From assembly GCF_000002995.4 (NCBI RefSeq), contig NW_025062478.1, positions 8,594,001 to 8,658,000 on the forward strand: a stretch of 64,000 nucleotides of DNA. The letters are read 5' to 3'. The DNA is from Brugia malayi (Eukaryota > Nematoda > Chromadorea > Rhabditida > Onchocercidae). Below are positions 40,356 to 53,637 of this stretch, piece after piece. Position 1 is the first letter of the stretch. Every line of letters starts with the position of its first letter. Below the pieces are notes generated by a model. The model did no database searches. It was given only the letters and a program-made list of their open reading frames with translations, and was not told where the DNA came from. Position numbers and translations under genes: made by a program.

Positions 40356-42153
40356 TTTTCACAATATCCGATACAGGAACAAAAATTATGCTAAGAGATA
40401 TCTGCTCAAAGACATTAAGGACAATAATTAATAAAGAAAAGGTGGGAAATTGGTCAGATCAAGATAAAAGATGCATGAGAAATGGGCTTAATGAGGAGTT
40501 GAATCAGAATATTGTTAACATTTATTTACAATTTGAATGATTAATTTTTATATGAAATTATTTTATATATATAAATGCTTCATTTTTGGAAACTGTCAAT
40601 TTTGTTAAGCTCTTTTTGCTAAGTTATTTCACATATTTCACATTCTGCGTAAGCGGAATTTTACCATAGCCGGATCTATGAAACATTTCATTGTCGAGTT
40701 AATTTTGTGCCAATAATGAAATCTGAAGGGGAAAAGGCTCGAATTTGCGAATAACCAAAATAAAAAAACAGAAAAATAAGATTAAAAGAATTAGCATTAG
40801 GACCAGAATTATTGCTCAGATGAGGAAATTTAAAGCAATTAGTTTTATTTGTGATTAGCTAGTGAATGAATGGCATGAATGGAAGGTCGATGATTTTCTA
40901 TCGAGTTAAGGATGGAAACTTTCAATGTATTTAACTTCTCAGAGCAGATAATTTCTGTTCAAATGTGAATGAATGAATTTTGAGGATTATTACTTCAAAA
41001 TATTTATGGTTGTGTTATTCTCCTAATGTATTTAAATAAAGTTAAATAACAAAAAACGCAGAAAATTTTAGTTATGGAAAATTTACTAATTCATTTTTTG
41101 AATTTTGAAGGATTTTTTTTCCAAGTATATGAATAAATACAGTTGCCGGAATATATATGTCGTAGGAAACAAAGACCAAAAAACAGAAACAAAAAAGAAA
41201 TTTACTTGCCCAAAGATTAGTATTTCCATTTTTGAACTTCGCAAAAATTTGCTTGCCCCACATTGAAATAATCTTGTTTCCAGATAGATTGTGACAATTG
41301 TGCTCTTACTAAATGGAACCAAAATGTGTTATAATATATTGCAGAGATAAATCGGAAGGCAGGAGTATAAAATTTATAGAATTGTAATTGAAAAATTGTA
41401 AGATTTATTCCACCATCATTCCTAGCTCTTTCGAGAACTGCTATGTGTCAGTGACTCAGTGTTGTTTAAAATATCACAAACAGAGTCATATATATATTTA
41501 TAAACTCTGTTCACTTTCATCGAATGTATAAATCAAGAAATACACAGAAGCCGATTAGTCAATTAATAATGAAGTTTAATAAATACGAGTGGAATAGCAT
41601 TAATAAAAGTTTTCTCCTACTTGTTTACCACATTCCATGCACATTTTAATTTGCATAAATTTAGTTGAATTGTGCAAAATCAAATGACAAATTTATGATC
41701 CATAATAAGCTTGCATGGTGAAATTACACTTCATACTTTAAATTAATTACATTAATGAAGCAGTTTTTTGCATCGGAGGTCGAAATCTAATGGTTAACTC
41801 AATTTCTGATGCTTCAGCAAACCATCGGGCTTTCAGTAAGTCTTCATTTCTCTCAATTCAGGGAAACTAAAATAATTTAATTCATAACAGAAATAACGAT
41901 GAACGAGAAGAACATTACTTATTTCACTTACTGTTCTAATCATTCACATGCAATTAAAATACTGACCAAAACCGAAACTAGAAATAAGTCAATCATTTTT
42001 TGGATCTAACTATCTCATATAACCAATAGCCAAGAGATCTGCGTCGCTGATTTCTTTGACTTAAGAATGATTCTAAATGACCCCTTCTCTTTTCTAAATT
42101 CACAGTATTTCAAAAATTTAATTCATTAATAGTCGAAAATTCACAAACTGCTA
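40356..42153. other. 5' flank of DUF229 gene 1, diverged homologue of the gene 2 flank
   Basis: Contains a unit at about 41076-41160 (ctaattcatttt-tgaattttg ... atgaataaatacagt) that recurs twice upstream of gene 2 (about 58487-58565 and 58643-58722). A second stretch, about 41740-41840 (taattacattaatgaagcag ... tttctgatgcttcag), resembles about 58960-59045. The similarity is patchy, so the flanks are an old duplication. No coding exon is supported. Confidence 0.55.
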
Positions 42154-43862
42154 TCTCATTAAATGATTATTATTTCAGCACATATAATGAATTTAAAAGC
42201 AACAAAATTCCTTATCATATTTACATTTCTCATTGGCACATTTTTTGTGTTATTTAATTTCTATTTATTTGCTACTGATTCGAACATAATTTTACAACAA
42301 TCATTTGCTTCTTTTCGTGAAATTGGTAATGTTTTTATTATAACCTTTGCCTCGCAGATATTTCCATCTTAGTTTTGCATTTTCGAAAAAATTTCAAAAA
42401 AAAAAAATCAGCTCATATTAATTAAGATAAGTTTTGAAGAAGCATACAGATTTAAAAATTAATGAAAAAATTCAAGTACTGTTATGTAATTAAAGACAAT
42501 ATATGCTTGCATTAGAAATATTAAACAAACATTACGTCAATTTGATTTGGCTTTGCAGGCATAACTCTTCGAAAAGAAAATGTTACAAAATGTCGTCTCA
42601 TGGACTTAGATCCTTGGAATCCTGAAATACTACCTTATTTGTACCCAGATTGGGACCCATTAAAAGAATGCAATGTAACTCGTGTTATGCATACAGAATT
42701 AAAAAATGGCTCAATTCGAATGCTTGATAACACGTACGTTGAATCATAGTTTTATTATTCTATCGATAACTTCGGCCTTATGAATTAGTCGAGTTTTATG
42801 AGTTTCTTTTAGCCGAAACAGAAAATAAAGTAGTATAAAATATACATGAAAACACGCATGCAGGCAGATAGAGATGAATGGAAATCTAAAGATAAATCCA
42901 ATGTATTTGTCACAATGTATTTATGTCTCAAAAATTTAAGTCTGATTGAATTTAAGTTTAAGTCATCAAAATTTGAGTCATCAAAATTTAAGTCTGCTCA
43001 TTTACTAAATCACAGCTTAGGACGTCAAAATGTGAGTATCGATGCCTTTATAAAGACGGCGAAACGAATTTTATAAGCGGTAAATGGACAGAAATGGAAA
43101 AAAATGTGACATATTATGAAAGTTGTGATTTTGTCGAAACACACTGTACAGACGGAAATACGACCACGTTTCGTTATATTCATGTTCAGGTTCTTTTCAA
43201 GTTTAACCGGAAATTCCAGCTTGTTTGATGATGGTAGTTGGTTGGCTAATGCAAACGCTAGTCGGAAACTTTACTAAACGACGATATATTAATTAAATAA
43301 TATCAAATTGTATCCCAGACAGTAGTTGGTCGTAAAAGTTTGATTCGGATTGACTAGGCTGCCGTAGAAAAATACGGCATGAGGTTGAGTAAGTTGGAAA
43401 CTCGTCAATTTTAATTTGTAGTTACCAATTTGTCACTCTGCCAATGCTAATTATTGGAAACAACTAAATCGACAATATCACGTGGTAGCTTTCACAAGAA
43501 TGTGTTAATGAAATGCGATGAGTAATTTTTTCAGGTAATACGACCAACACAGAAAATATTCCAAAAAGAGGATAACTTACATCCTGGGGTATTTATCTTT
43601 ATCCTCGATTCCACCTCACTCTCTTCGGGAATTCGCACGATGGCCAAGACTAACCAAGTAATTTCTCGAATATATTCCGATTTTTATTTAATGTCAATTG
43701 TTCTATAATTTCTGTATTCACTAAGTCCAATTAGTAGTATTAACAATATTCATAAATTCATAAGCCCTACTGATTCTCTAATTGACAGACACACACAATC
43801 CCTACTGATTTTTATCGAGTGGATTTTGTAGATCTAGTAGATTTCTAAGTATTTATTACTAA
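42154..43862 (+). repeat. Near-identical block A, copy 1 (exons 1-4)
   Basis: Matches 59322-61030 at a constant offset of 17168 with only a couple of base changes seen by eye (for example at 43016 and 43305). Beyond both ends the sequences are only distantly alike. Confidence 0.9.
42169..42178 (+). promoter_or_regulatory. Probable spliced-leader acceptor of DUF229 gene 1
   Basis: attatttcag is followed 8 bases later by the ATG at 42187. The same site stands before gene 2 (59337-59346). It makes the ATG at 42187 a better start than the in-frame ATG at 42163, which would lie upstream of the splice. Confidence 0.5.
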
Positions 43863-46800
43863 TGATAACATATAGAACAATAACAGAAAATTATCTTAAT
43901 TTTATTTATGAGCTTGGATTAGAGTTGAAAGGTCAATGAGAGTTGAGCAAATTTATGAAGCGATTTGTAGATGTTCATGTAAAAGTTATGATTTTGAGAT
44001 TCTCCGTCAATTTTACGATGCAACAACATTTTATCATCATAATAAAATTGCGCTTAACAGCCGGCCAAACGCTTACGCCATTTTTTCAGGTTTTTGTTTG
44101 TATCACATTTTTTAGACAAATTTGAAACATTCGATTACTAATTTTCACACTATTTATTACTAAACTTAATTTATAATTACTATTAAATGAGGGTTACAGT
44201 TTGTATTTTTGAATATATCACATATACATATAAACGCTTGACTAAATTGAATTCCTTTTCTTTATCCTATTTTATTTCAGGAACTCGTACCATTGATTTA
44301 GATGCAAATCGTTTTCCCGGCAGAAGCAACTCAGAGCACCCACGGTTCTGTAAGGTAGGTAGACCTATAATTAATTCATCCATTAAGCGACGAAAATTTA
44401 AGGAAGTGAACTATATTAGTAATAGCAGGTTGATAGGTAATAATTATACTAAATATTTTTTTGTAATAGATGAAAATGTGAGATATCTAATTCCATCATT
44501 ACATTTATTTTTTATGATTTATACAGGTTGCAAATTAGTAAATTAGCATAATTTGCAAATCATCTCTGAGACATCTAGTGAAGCACCCTGAGATTAATTT
44601 ATTCATAATGATAAACTAAAATCAAAAATTTCCGATGGTGTTGAAATGGATGAAACAGTAACGTATAATTTGTAAAGTAGTCAATTAATAGAATTTGTAG
44701 TTGGTTATAGCATTCTAACTTTAATTTATTCATAATGATAAACTGAAACCGACAAGTGCATTTCAGCATGGCATCAAAATAAACGAAACGGTAACGTATG
44801 ATTTTACAAATCAAACCTATGCATCGATAATGGCTGAAGATTGGCCGAGTATGTTCACCTATCCAAATTGCCATGGTTTTCCCAAAGCTCCGACTGATCA
44901 TTACGGGAGGTAGTTCAGTAAAGATAGTTTTTTTTTTTTGACAATCTGAAAATCGATAAGATTTGTACTCTGTTATTGTTCATTTCTGTTTATTTCATCG
45001 CTGGAGCTCCTGATTCTTTTAGATTTTAGTGTCTAAGAAGCATCATTTTTGAGTATAAGCAAAAATAGTTATTAATTCCAATCAGATATGTTCTGTATGA
45101 TTGAATTGCCTTCCAATAGAGGAAATTATTTGAAGTAAATCAATGAGAATAATTAAGATTTTCTCAAGACAAATGCAAGGTTGTAATTAATTTCTCTGAA
45201 GTGCTTTGGTACTTCGGCCGACTAAATCAGGCGAAGAAGTTTGGAAAGATTTCAACACTCATTTCTATAAGGGAGAGTGCCAAGAGTACTATCACAAAAT
45301 TATGGATTTTGTGGATAAATTCTTAGACGAATACAAAGGATTTTCAAAGTTTGTTTTGGTGTGGCTATCGAGGATAGCACATAATTCCGCCAGCGGATTG
45401 TATCGAACTGATAAAGTTGGCCATTTTTTTCACTGTTTTTTTTTTAGAAAAGTTTTTTGAATAAAATTATTATTGGAATTAGATTTTACTAGTAATTGAA
45501 TGAAGCAAAAAAAGTTGAAAGTTTTTTATTTATTGAAATCTATTTTAATGCTCCATTTTTTCCAGTATTTCTCTAAATTTTTTCGCAAAAATGTCGAGAA
45601 TTTAAACAATTCTTTCTTATTTGTAATGGGTGATCATGGATTACGGTTTGGGAGATTTCGAAGGACCGGTACTGGATACAACGAAGACAATAATCCATTA
45701 CTTATGGTGACATTAACGATAATCGATTTAGTGATAATGATAATTGATGCTTTTTATCTCTTCATGTCTTGATTAATATTGATTTTACAGTTATATCTCA
45801 AAATTTGTCACCAAAGTACATCTAATCTTTATGCAAAACATCTAATCCTTGTGTTTAGCGAATGCTTTTATCAAATTCATTCTACTTCAGGTAGCAGTTC
45901 CACAATATTTGCGTTCGAATGAGCAGCTTATTTTAAATTTAAAAAGCAATTCTCGAAGACACACATCCCAATATGATATTTACGCTACACTCTATGATAT
46001 AGCACGATATGCAAAGAAAAAAAGTTTCCAGAATTGGGATGAACATGATTTCAGGTTTGTTCCATTTGCTTTTCAAGATATCCTGGCGTTTGATTTTTCT
46101 TTGCATATAAGTTTGCTTGTGTTTGTATTCTAAAATTATCAAGTAGTTCCAATGAAATTTAATTGAAAAAATTACCATTGGATTCGGCTTCCAAACAGTT
46201 CTCGTAAGCGTTAATTTATTGTTAATTTGCTTTTGTTTTTGAATTTTTGAAATATTTGCCACCATTGCAGCGAAGAACTTGGCAAGGTAAGAGGTGGAAT
46301 CCGAGCAAGAAGTCTTCTAAGACCCATTCAATATGATAGGTTAGCATATTGTTGTTACAGTCAGTGCTTTCCATTTTCAAAGGATAAGAATAAATAAGTT
46401 ATTTCTAAGTACTTTTGATGTTCACCTCAGTTTGACAGGACATGTGAAGAAATGGAAATTCCGGATCAATTCTGTATCTGCGAAAAACAGTGGCACACGA
46501 TCGATATTCACGATGAAAATGTTATGAAAGCTGCTCAGTTCACTGTTAATGCAATTAATAATTTCTTGAAAAAGAAAGGAGCAGGCGAAAAATGCGAAAT
46601 ACTTCATTTAAAAGAAGTAATAATTTCAATTTAAATATTTCCTAAATCATATTAACGCACTGCGTTTGCATTACTTGTTATGACTTAATATTGGCTGACT
46701 ATATTTTACTGCGTCTTTTAACTTATCGAAGAAATTAACAAATGAAAATAATTTGTAAAAGTAGGAGAAAATCTTAACCTTAATTGAAGCATTCCTTTTC

Positions 46801-47161
46801 AAGGTGGTTTCGGCAGAATATATCAAGGAACAACCGTTACTGAAAGTAGTAGTTAGTGCCTCACCAAGTGATGGGAGATACGAAACACAATTGTTGAAGA
46901 AAGCAGAGAGTTTCGAAATACCTGGAAAAGTTATTCTTTATTCTTCTTTTCTTATTTTTTTTATTTGAACAATTATTGCACAAATTGCTTTACTTTAGTA
47001 AAGGTTACATCTGCCACTTTTCAATTTTTACAGTTTTGTTAATTTAGATTGTTCGAGTGAATAGTTACGGTAGCCAAAGTCACTGTGTGGATAATGATGA
47101 CATTCGCCCACTGTGTTACTGTCGACAACAATTGAAAGGAATGAATGACCACTTTGTGTAA
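42187..47161 (+). CDS. DUF229 (PF02995) sulfatase-fold protein, membrane-anchored, copy 1
   Basis: Exons 42187-42325, 42559-42733, 43021-43189, 43535-43657, 43999-44089, 44281-44354, 44767-44909, 45202-45415, 45566-45706, 45891-46054, 46271-46339, 46439-46616, 46804-46929, 47048-47161. The 1920-base frame gives 639 aa, all phases consistent. Residues 7-27 are a hydrophobic anchor, so probably a type II membrane or secreted protein. Family landmarks: CRLMDLDPWNPEI near the start; FIFILDSTS (D186), the usual position of the first metal ligand and nucleophile in the alkaline-phosphatase fold; NSRPNAYAIFSG; EDWPSMFTYPNCHGF; WLSRIAHN (H365); LFVMGDHGLRFG (D399, H400); and a cysteine-rich end (FCIC, PLCYCRQQ). 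The family is abundant in nematodes; substrate unknown. Exon 5 uses a weak acceptor (attttgag), conserved in copy 2. Exons 5-6 differ from copy 2 while the rest matches it. Intron 6 holds a broken second exon 7. Confidence 0.92.
44594..44669 (+). pseudogene. Remnant of a second exon 7 inside intron 6 of DUF229 gene 1
   Basis: Parallels the intron end and exon 7 start at 44721-44799. Both begin ttaatttattcataatgata, and the remnant then encodes DGVEMDETVTYN where the real exon has HGIKINETVTYD. Its acceptor has decayed (the cag is missing). The remnant stops at the exact base where near-identity with gene 2 begins (44670). Confidence 0.75.
44670..46967 (+). repeat. Near-identical block B, copy 1 (exons 7-13, cut by the window for copy 2)
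   Basis: Matches 61703-64000 at a constant offset of 17033. Differences seen: 45028 (g/c), one silent change in exon 8 (tcg/tca), one intronic change near 46399, and one silent change in exon 13 (agt/agc). Confidence 0.9.
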
Positions 47162-47470
47162 AATTTTAACAGGCTCTGTTGGAATTGTTGTACTGTCTTT
47201 CATTAGTATTGAATCATTTCATTTTAATTGTAAAACACATTTGAAAACACCGAGACATAAATTGTAACATACTAAAATACGAAATATACCTGAAAAGGTT
47301 CAACCTAAAAAGGCACCCGCTGTCGTGAAAATTGGGATTCAGTGTGAACATAACTTGTGGCTTAGAATCGAATTGGACCATCGTATGCTTAAGAGCCTTC
47401 CTTGCTTGCTATTGTAATTGGTATAGACGAATGCGTTGAATGAAAAGACTGTTGTAATGATTTCATTCCC
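47162..47470. other. 3' flank of DUF229 gene 1
   Basis: No gene. The stretch about 47412-47466 (attgtaattggtatagacga ... atttcattc) is a diverged copy of about 47719-47775, so the flank contains a local duplication of about 55 bp. Confidence 0.6.
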
Positions 47471-48303
47471 GGTTTGCTAAATTTCTATCTGGTATCGCTA
47501 GGTAACAATGTTTGTTGTCTGTATTACTGAAATTTGTCTTTTATGAAAATTAGTATGTCCATGTATGCAAATACAGTTGATGCGTACAAAACGCCCAGTA
47601 AATATTTTTCAGATATCTAGGAATGAAAGTTTATATGTAAAAGTGTGTAACATAGTCATGACTACAACATTAAATACTTATTTTTAAGACAGGAAATGAA
47701 TCCATGTAATACCTTTCGTATTGTAGTTAGTAGAGACGAATGCGTTGAATGATGTCTGTTGTAATGACTTTATTCGTTAGCAACCACAATATATAAATAT
47801 TAATCTGTAATATATAGTAATAATAGTAACAATACTGATAAGTGTCTACGAATAAGATGAAGAAAATGTATAAATGTATAAATTGATGGGAAAATGAAGT
47901 GAATTGTGAGTGAGGGAGAGTAACTGAACTGTAGTTTACTGGTAAAGAAAAACTGAGAAAATTGATGAAGTCAAGGGATTTAAATCTTTATTTTATTTGT
48001 TGCATTGACTTGCAACAAGAGCATGATTATTGAGTAAGGGCTATCAGATGACCTTTGCTCTTTATATAGTAAGAAATGGATTTTAATATTGTAGCTTCTC
48101 AAAGAATGACTATTAGCTTAGATAACCTTTACAATATTTCGACATTGTAAGCAAATTTGATTTCGAATAAAAGAGTAATTTTTAACATATTAAACAATGC
48201 ACATAAACTTTATTAACTATTGGAATTTTCCAGACGGGCAAATAAGCTCAGCTACTATAGGAAGATGAATGTTGGAATAACAATTGCTTACATGTTGCAA
48301 TTT
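47471..48303 (+). repeat. 833-bp direct repeat C, copy 1
   Basis: Matches 53699-54531 (offset 6228) with one difference seen (aattgctt / aactgctt, near 48283). Directly after it the two loci continue as diverged homologues (shared atacaattttatttga-atat-tttgtaagttatt). No coding frame. Confidence 0.9.
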
Positions 48304-49101
48304 GAATTTTTCGTTAAATTATTTTTTTTTTTGTATCTATAACATTTCTAATGTTAAATTATGACAAGTTTCAGTATTATCGATTAATACAATTTTATTT
48401 GACATATTTTGTAAGTTATTCGGAAGTTTGCGAGATTATTTCAAGTTTCGCAACAACATTGGATGTGTAAACAAGGTGATCAAATAGCAACTGGCAAATC
48501 TCTACCCAGCAGGCAGGATTTGTTGCTGAATGTTCGTAACAAAAAGTAATTTAAACCATTTTAACTTAAATCATAATTGAGATTAATTTAGCGAAGGATG
48601 TTCATACACATATGGTTATGATGACACATGAAGTATTTTCAAGTTAAAATAAGTAGAACTCATTTTACCTCATTTTAAAAACATGTTGAAGATGTATAAT
48701 CATGTCACTTCTTTAATATTTTATAGCTTTTGTTTGCACCTTTTGAAAAGTTACTGTCATTATTATCGAAACAGGAGAATTATGACCATACTAAATGGAA
48801 AGCAATAAGGCAAAATGTCAAATGCGTGCAAAATTTTAACTTTATTAATTATTATAAAAAAAATAATTTTTTAGCTTTATAAATATTGTAAAATAAATGT
48901 ACCCAGGTTTTAGATTTTGAAGAGAATAGCAAACACCATTCTCTACTTTTCTATTCTCATTATAACATACTCACCTATTTTCATAGACTTTTCATAATAA
49001 TTTTTCTGTTTGTACCCTGTTTTGATATTCATGAATATTTTCTTTTATCATCGCATAGCGATGGTAAACAAAGTTTTGTCCATCCATAGTCTTTATTGAT
49101 A

Positions 49102-49284
49102 TCACAGACATTTTTTACCAATTTCAAACTCTTCTGTTACTTCCGAGAGCAGATTTTTGAAAGTGTATATCCATGTTACAGGAGAGTGAAATCCTGGACT
49201 TGTCCTCATGTTGACTTTGTTGAGACAAAGCGCATGAGTTGAACTAAATAATAAAAATAACGATATGGTAAATCTATTCATCAA
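49102..49284 (-). CDS. Candidate small secreted protein (60 aa) or its first exon
   Basis: Minus-strand ATG-ATG at 49284 opens a frame with a good signal peptide (MMNRFTISLFLLFSSTHALC) and a hydrophilic remainder ending EEFEIGKKCL. Two outcomes are possible. As a single exon it stops at 49102, with AATAAA 5 bases later. Alternatively a donor at gaaattg-gtaaaa would splice to an exon not found. No family recognised; short frames of this kind also arise by chance. Confidence 0.3.
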   Translation of the reverse strand: MMNRFTISLFLLFSSTHALCLNKVNMRTSPGFHSPVTWIYTFKNLLSEVTEEFEIGKKCL

Positions 49285-51128
49285 AATTTACGATTAAATT
49301 AACACAAGATCCCTATATTTTTGTCGCTTAAGATGAATGATTACAATCACCTTCAATACATAATAAAACTAATGCAACTCATTTCTGCATGAAAAGAAAA
49401 TCTCCAAATCATTTCACTTTCTCACTATTTCATCATATTACCAGCATCTCAAATAATTTCTCAACCTCGATAAACAATGCCAGGTTAGTAACAGGCCTCA
49501 AAAAACCCTAATTATAACCTACTTTTTGCAAACAACAAATTAATTACAAATCATTTGCAAACCAACCGCAAACCGTTTATAAGCCACGTACAAACTATTT
49601 ACAAGCCATAAACAAACCAATTACAAACGTCTGCAAACTTGCTTCATTTCATGTACTGAACAAAAAGTTTTCTGTGCCAATAAAAAAAAGTAAGATGAGC
49701 TTTCTCAAAAAAAGAACCTAGTATGACTGGAAGTGGTTCACCTTGTTTTGATAAAGATATTGCATTTTCTTAATTGCTTCAAAATTACCCACTGCAAGCA
49801 GATACCTAAATAACTTTAGACTGAGTTTGGAGGAATATTTTGCTGAATCCACTCAAAACTTCTTTCTGCGAGAAAGACCGGCACTTCAAAAATTCCAAGT
49901 GATCAATCTTCTTTTGCACGCGTAACACTCCCAGTTTTGGCTCCGTTTTGAAAAATTATCTTCAAAGCTTTCTGACATATGTACTTACCGTAAGATTAAG
50001 TGGTATGTGGCGTCCACTTTATATCCTTAATGGTAAATTGTTTTCAAGAGCAGTACAAGGAAGAAATTGATGTATCAAGGAAACAACTACACGCAGTATT
50101 CATCAGAACTTACGGATCATTATATCAATCACATACACAGGTGTTAATTTCATCAATATGTTTAACAAAAAATCATCTGAATTTCAGAATTGACTTTTGG
50201 TTTCTCAAAAATCAGCAGAAGAGCAAAAGATTAAAAACCGTACCTACTAAAGTAGACATATCCGTTAATTACTAATGTTCCTGCTATTTATTAATTTGTT
50301 TTTTTTTTTTAACAAACGACTCACCTCATATCATTAATCAGCGAGCAACTAGAAAAACTTGCGATGAATTTTTGATTATGCAAATTATTTGTTTTCATCT
50401 CAAATACTGATCTTTACAACTGGTGATCACTAATTTTAAAATTTTATTTGTCAAATTCATCAATGAGACGTGTCTAATTTTTTCTCAGAAGCAATATATA
50501 ATTTTTGTTAAACCTTTATAAACGGGACAACTCAATAATTTTCATCATTTTCGTCCTAAAAATATTCTATAAGTTAATAGGGAAAATTAGAAATAACAAA
50601 CGAGTAATGAACTTCAACTGACATCACATTGCGTGTAACGTCACCTGAAGTTTTCACTAAGTTTTCACTTACAGTTATGAGCGCACACATTTTACACAGA
50701 ATATTGCTAAGTAGTACAAAAGGTAATGAGTATATCCATCTGACTACTATCCTAAATGATGAATAGTAAGCACGACCAATGTCACGCAAAATCCGTCTGC
50801 TCGCAAAAATGTGTACACATACTGCGGTAGTAGTGGAACAAAGTTTACCCAATGTGAAAACACTCGAATCGATGCAAAAAAAACATTAACTGACCCGCGC
50901 TAATTTAGTTTGTTAGTCAAATAAGAGATAGAAGCAATTCGGGATTGATTTGCTAGTTAAATAAGATGGACAGAACAGCGTTTTCATAACTCCACGATAA
51001 TTGGGTGAAGAGGCGAATTCAATAACAAGTTATGGAACGATAAGGACGACAAACCCTTAAAATTTGCATATTTAAATTTCGAGGTATAGAAAGGAGCGTT
51101 ATGGTTTAGATAAGTTGCTAAAAGCGAA

Positions 51129-51476
51129 ATGATGTATTTCAAAACTCTTGGGCGACAAGCTAATTTCGATGACTCTTATTTTCTTCCGACGAAAATCTTG
51201 AAAATTATGTCTAAACAAAAATTTAAACCCAAACTTTCAGTTTACGAGATGATTGAATACTTATCTGTCGCTAATGACGACAAAGGATTGCTAAAGAAGA
51301 GTGAAGAGGTTCAATTCAGAATATTAGACTTCGTCACACTTCAATTCTTTGAACTCATTGGTCATATCGTCGGGAAAGCTCATCTCCGGAAAGCATTACA
51401 TCGATGGATTTCGGTTAGATTGTATTTTTTTGAGTGTATTTTTTGCCTCCATTGTGAGACTGTAAACGAAATTTGA
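51129..51476 (+). CDS. Unrecognised 115-codon open frame, possible single exon or gene fragment
   Basis: ATG-ATG at 51129 opens a hydrophilic, charged frame with helix-like composition (KFKPKLSVYEMIEYLSV, DKGLLKKSEEVQFRILDF, GKAHLRKALHRWIS). It either runs to the TGA at 51474 or splices at tggatttcg-gttaga (51413). It is the longest frame in this stretch and is richer in G+C than its flanks. No partner exon, signal peptide or known domain was seen. Confidence 0.35.
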   Translation: MMYFKTLGRQANFDDSYFLPTKILKIMSKQKFKPKLSVYEMIEYLSVANDDKGLLKKSEEVQFRILDFVTLQFFELIGHIVGKAHLRKALHRWISVRLYFFECIFCLHCETVNEI

Positions 51477-53637
51477 AGTTTCATTCAGCAACTTCCAATA
51501 AACCTTATTTTATCTCAAATTATAAATTTGGATAGCTGGAATTCAAGAATTTTCGTGACTATCTTTGATTTCCATCAAAAAAGCAAAACATGCTATCGTA
51601 AGTCACGCATTAGATACGGAATGCGAAGTTAATATATCGGTCAGAATTTTGCATGCTTATTTTAAAGTCATTCATGCCAAAATTCTAAGGTTAACTTTTG
51701 ACAAAATTTGAAGTCACGCATTAGATGCGGAATGGCAGCAGTCAACAGTCACAATGCATGAGATACATTCCAAGGGCTTCAAATAATTTTTGTGAAGCGA
51801 AATGATTAAGTGACAGAGATGATAGCTAAAAGCTGTTACATGGTTATTTCCAAAATCTAATCAATTTTCAGAAGTGAGAAATTGTGATTTCGATCGATCT
51901 TAAAATAAATTGTGACTTGAATGACAGTATTTTCCGTATTTTGACTTTCATTGATGTTTCTCTTTTCACTTAGAAGCTTATTATACCATGCTGTATTGCT
52001 ATTCCTAGCAACTGTTATACGAGCATTATACAATCAACCCTCATAAGTTAGGAATAATAATGAAGTAAATAAAAATAAGCAAACCAAAAACTTCAACCAA
52101 GTCATAAATGTAATGACGCTTAAATTGCAGTTGAACAACGTTAAAAAGACAGTCTGAGTTCTGATCAGTGGACGATGACACAGCCGAGGAAAGGTCGACT
52201 AAACTTCTGTTTTCATGTGAAATAAATTTCTTTTTAAATGATTATCGCTTTATTTTTCAATGATTTAACTAAATAAATATTCATCAATTACTTGCTCTTT
52301 AGTATTTTTGAATAAAATTGGATTCTAATTTTAAATTTGGATACGAAAGAAGATTTGAATTCAAAATGAAATTCATCCTTTAGTCCTGCCTCGCAAACTC
52401 GAAAACAATTTTCTATTATCTAAGTTCACTCGTCTCAATCTTGCTAAATACTATTCTGTTTCGATTTGTTATGGTTATGAATTTAGGTTGGATCATATTA
52501 GTATAATTTATTAGCTTGTGTTTAATTTTTTTTTATTGACTTGTGTATAGGCGTAAGATTATAATTATCCAAGATAATTTAGAATAGTGGTCATAATTAC
52601 AATTACGGCTAAATCGGAGCAGGCAATTTAATTTTCGTTGCCTATCAATTCAACTGCATTGAATTTCTTAAATTAAATTAATTCTTGAAATGAGTTCCAA
52701 AAAAACTAAAGTGTGTTGGATGATGGAAAGAAAAGTGGAAAATTTTGACAAACTGTGATGTAATATTTTTGTTTTCTGGTTAGAGAAGGGAAAAATGTCC
52801 GGTAAATTAACTTTTTGGCAACAATCAGCAAGGTCTTTTGAACAATGACTCATTGCTGTGTTACTTTAAGTATTTAACGGAAGGTTCAAAGGCAGCAACA
52901 TTTCTTCCTCTTTTTACTGCTATTTAATCACTGCAGAGATTTTTTCATTTAAAAAGCAATGTTTCTTTTCAAACTGCGATTTCATGCAAGTCTAATTGAC
53001 TTTAAGTGAAAAGAAATGACACAAAGTGTTATTCAATAAATTCGAATGCATTACTAAAACAAAAAAACGGACAAAGATGATAAGAGATTGTTAATAAAAC
53101 TTAATGTTTAACACGGCTCTCATATTACTATTTAATAGCTGCTATTTATATCAATTTTTTAACAGAAAAGTTAGCATTCTCAATCTTTTCAGTTAATTTA
53201 ATAGATTTTGTAAATTAATCCTATAATTTCATCTCATCACAGTAACAAGTAAGTAAGATATTACTGCTCACTGAGTGTTGTTCATTCTCAATGCGCAATC
53301 CTGAGCAGAGCACCAAAAATTGATTTGTTAAATCCTTTATTAAATAAAGTTTTGACTAAACATTTCTGGAAGATACCTGCTTGCACTGTGAATGACACAA
53401 CAATTAATTAGTACTTTCGCTTTTTCTACTTTATTAGATGGAAAATTCACTGCAAACAGATTGATGGATAGATCATTTACTATATTATGTGTACGGCAGA
53501 AAAAAGTCGATTAGAACAGAGTTAAATAATAAATTTGCTGAAATGATGGCGATCAACATAGAACGCTCACACGTACGTATAACGTGGATGAAGCATTTTC
53601 ATACTAACACCCAACATGTTAGCACAAGACAATACAT

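Noticed and set aside
42163..42186. Upstream in-frame ATG for DUF229 gene 1
   Set aside because: It precedes an acceptor-like attatttcag that probably receives the spliced leader; the ATG at 42187 follows it and begins the hydrophobic anchor directly.
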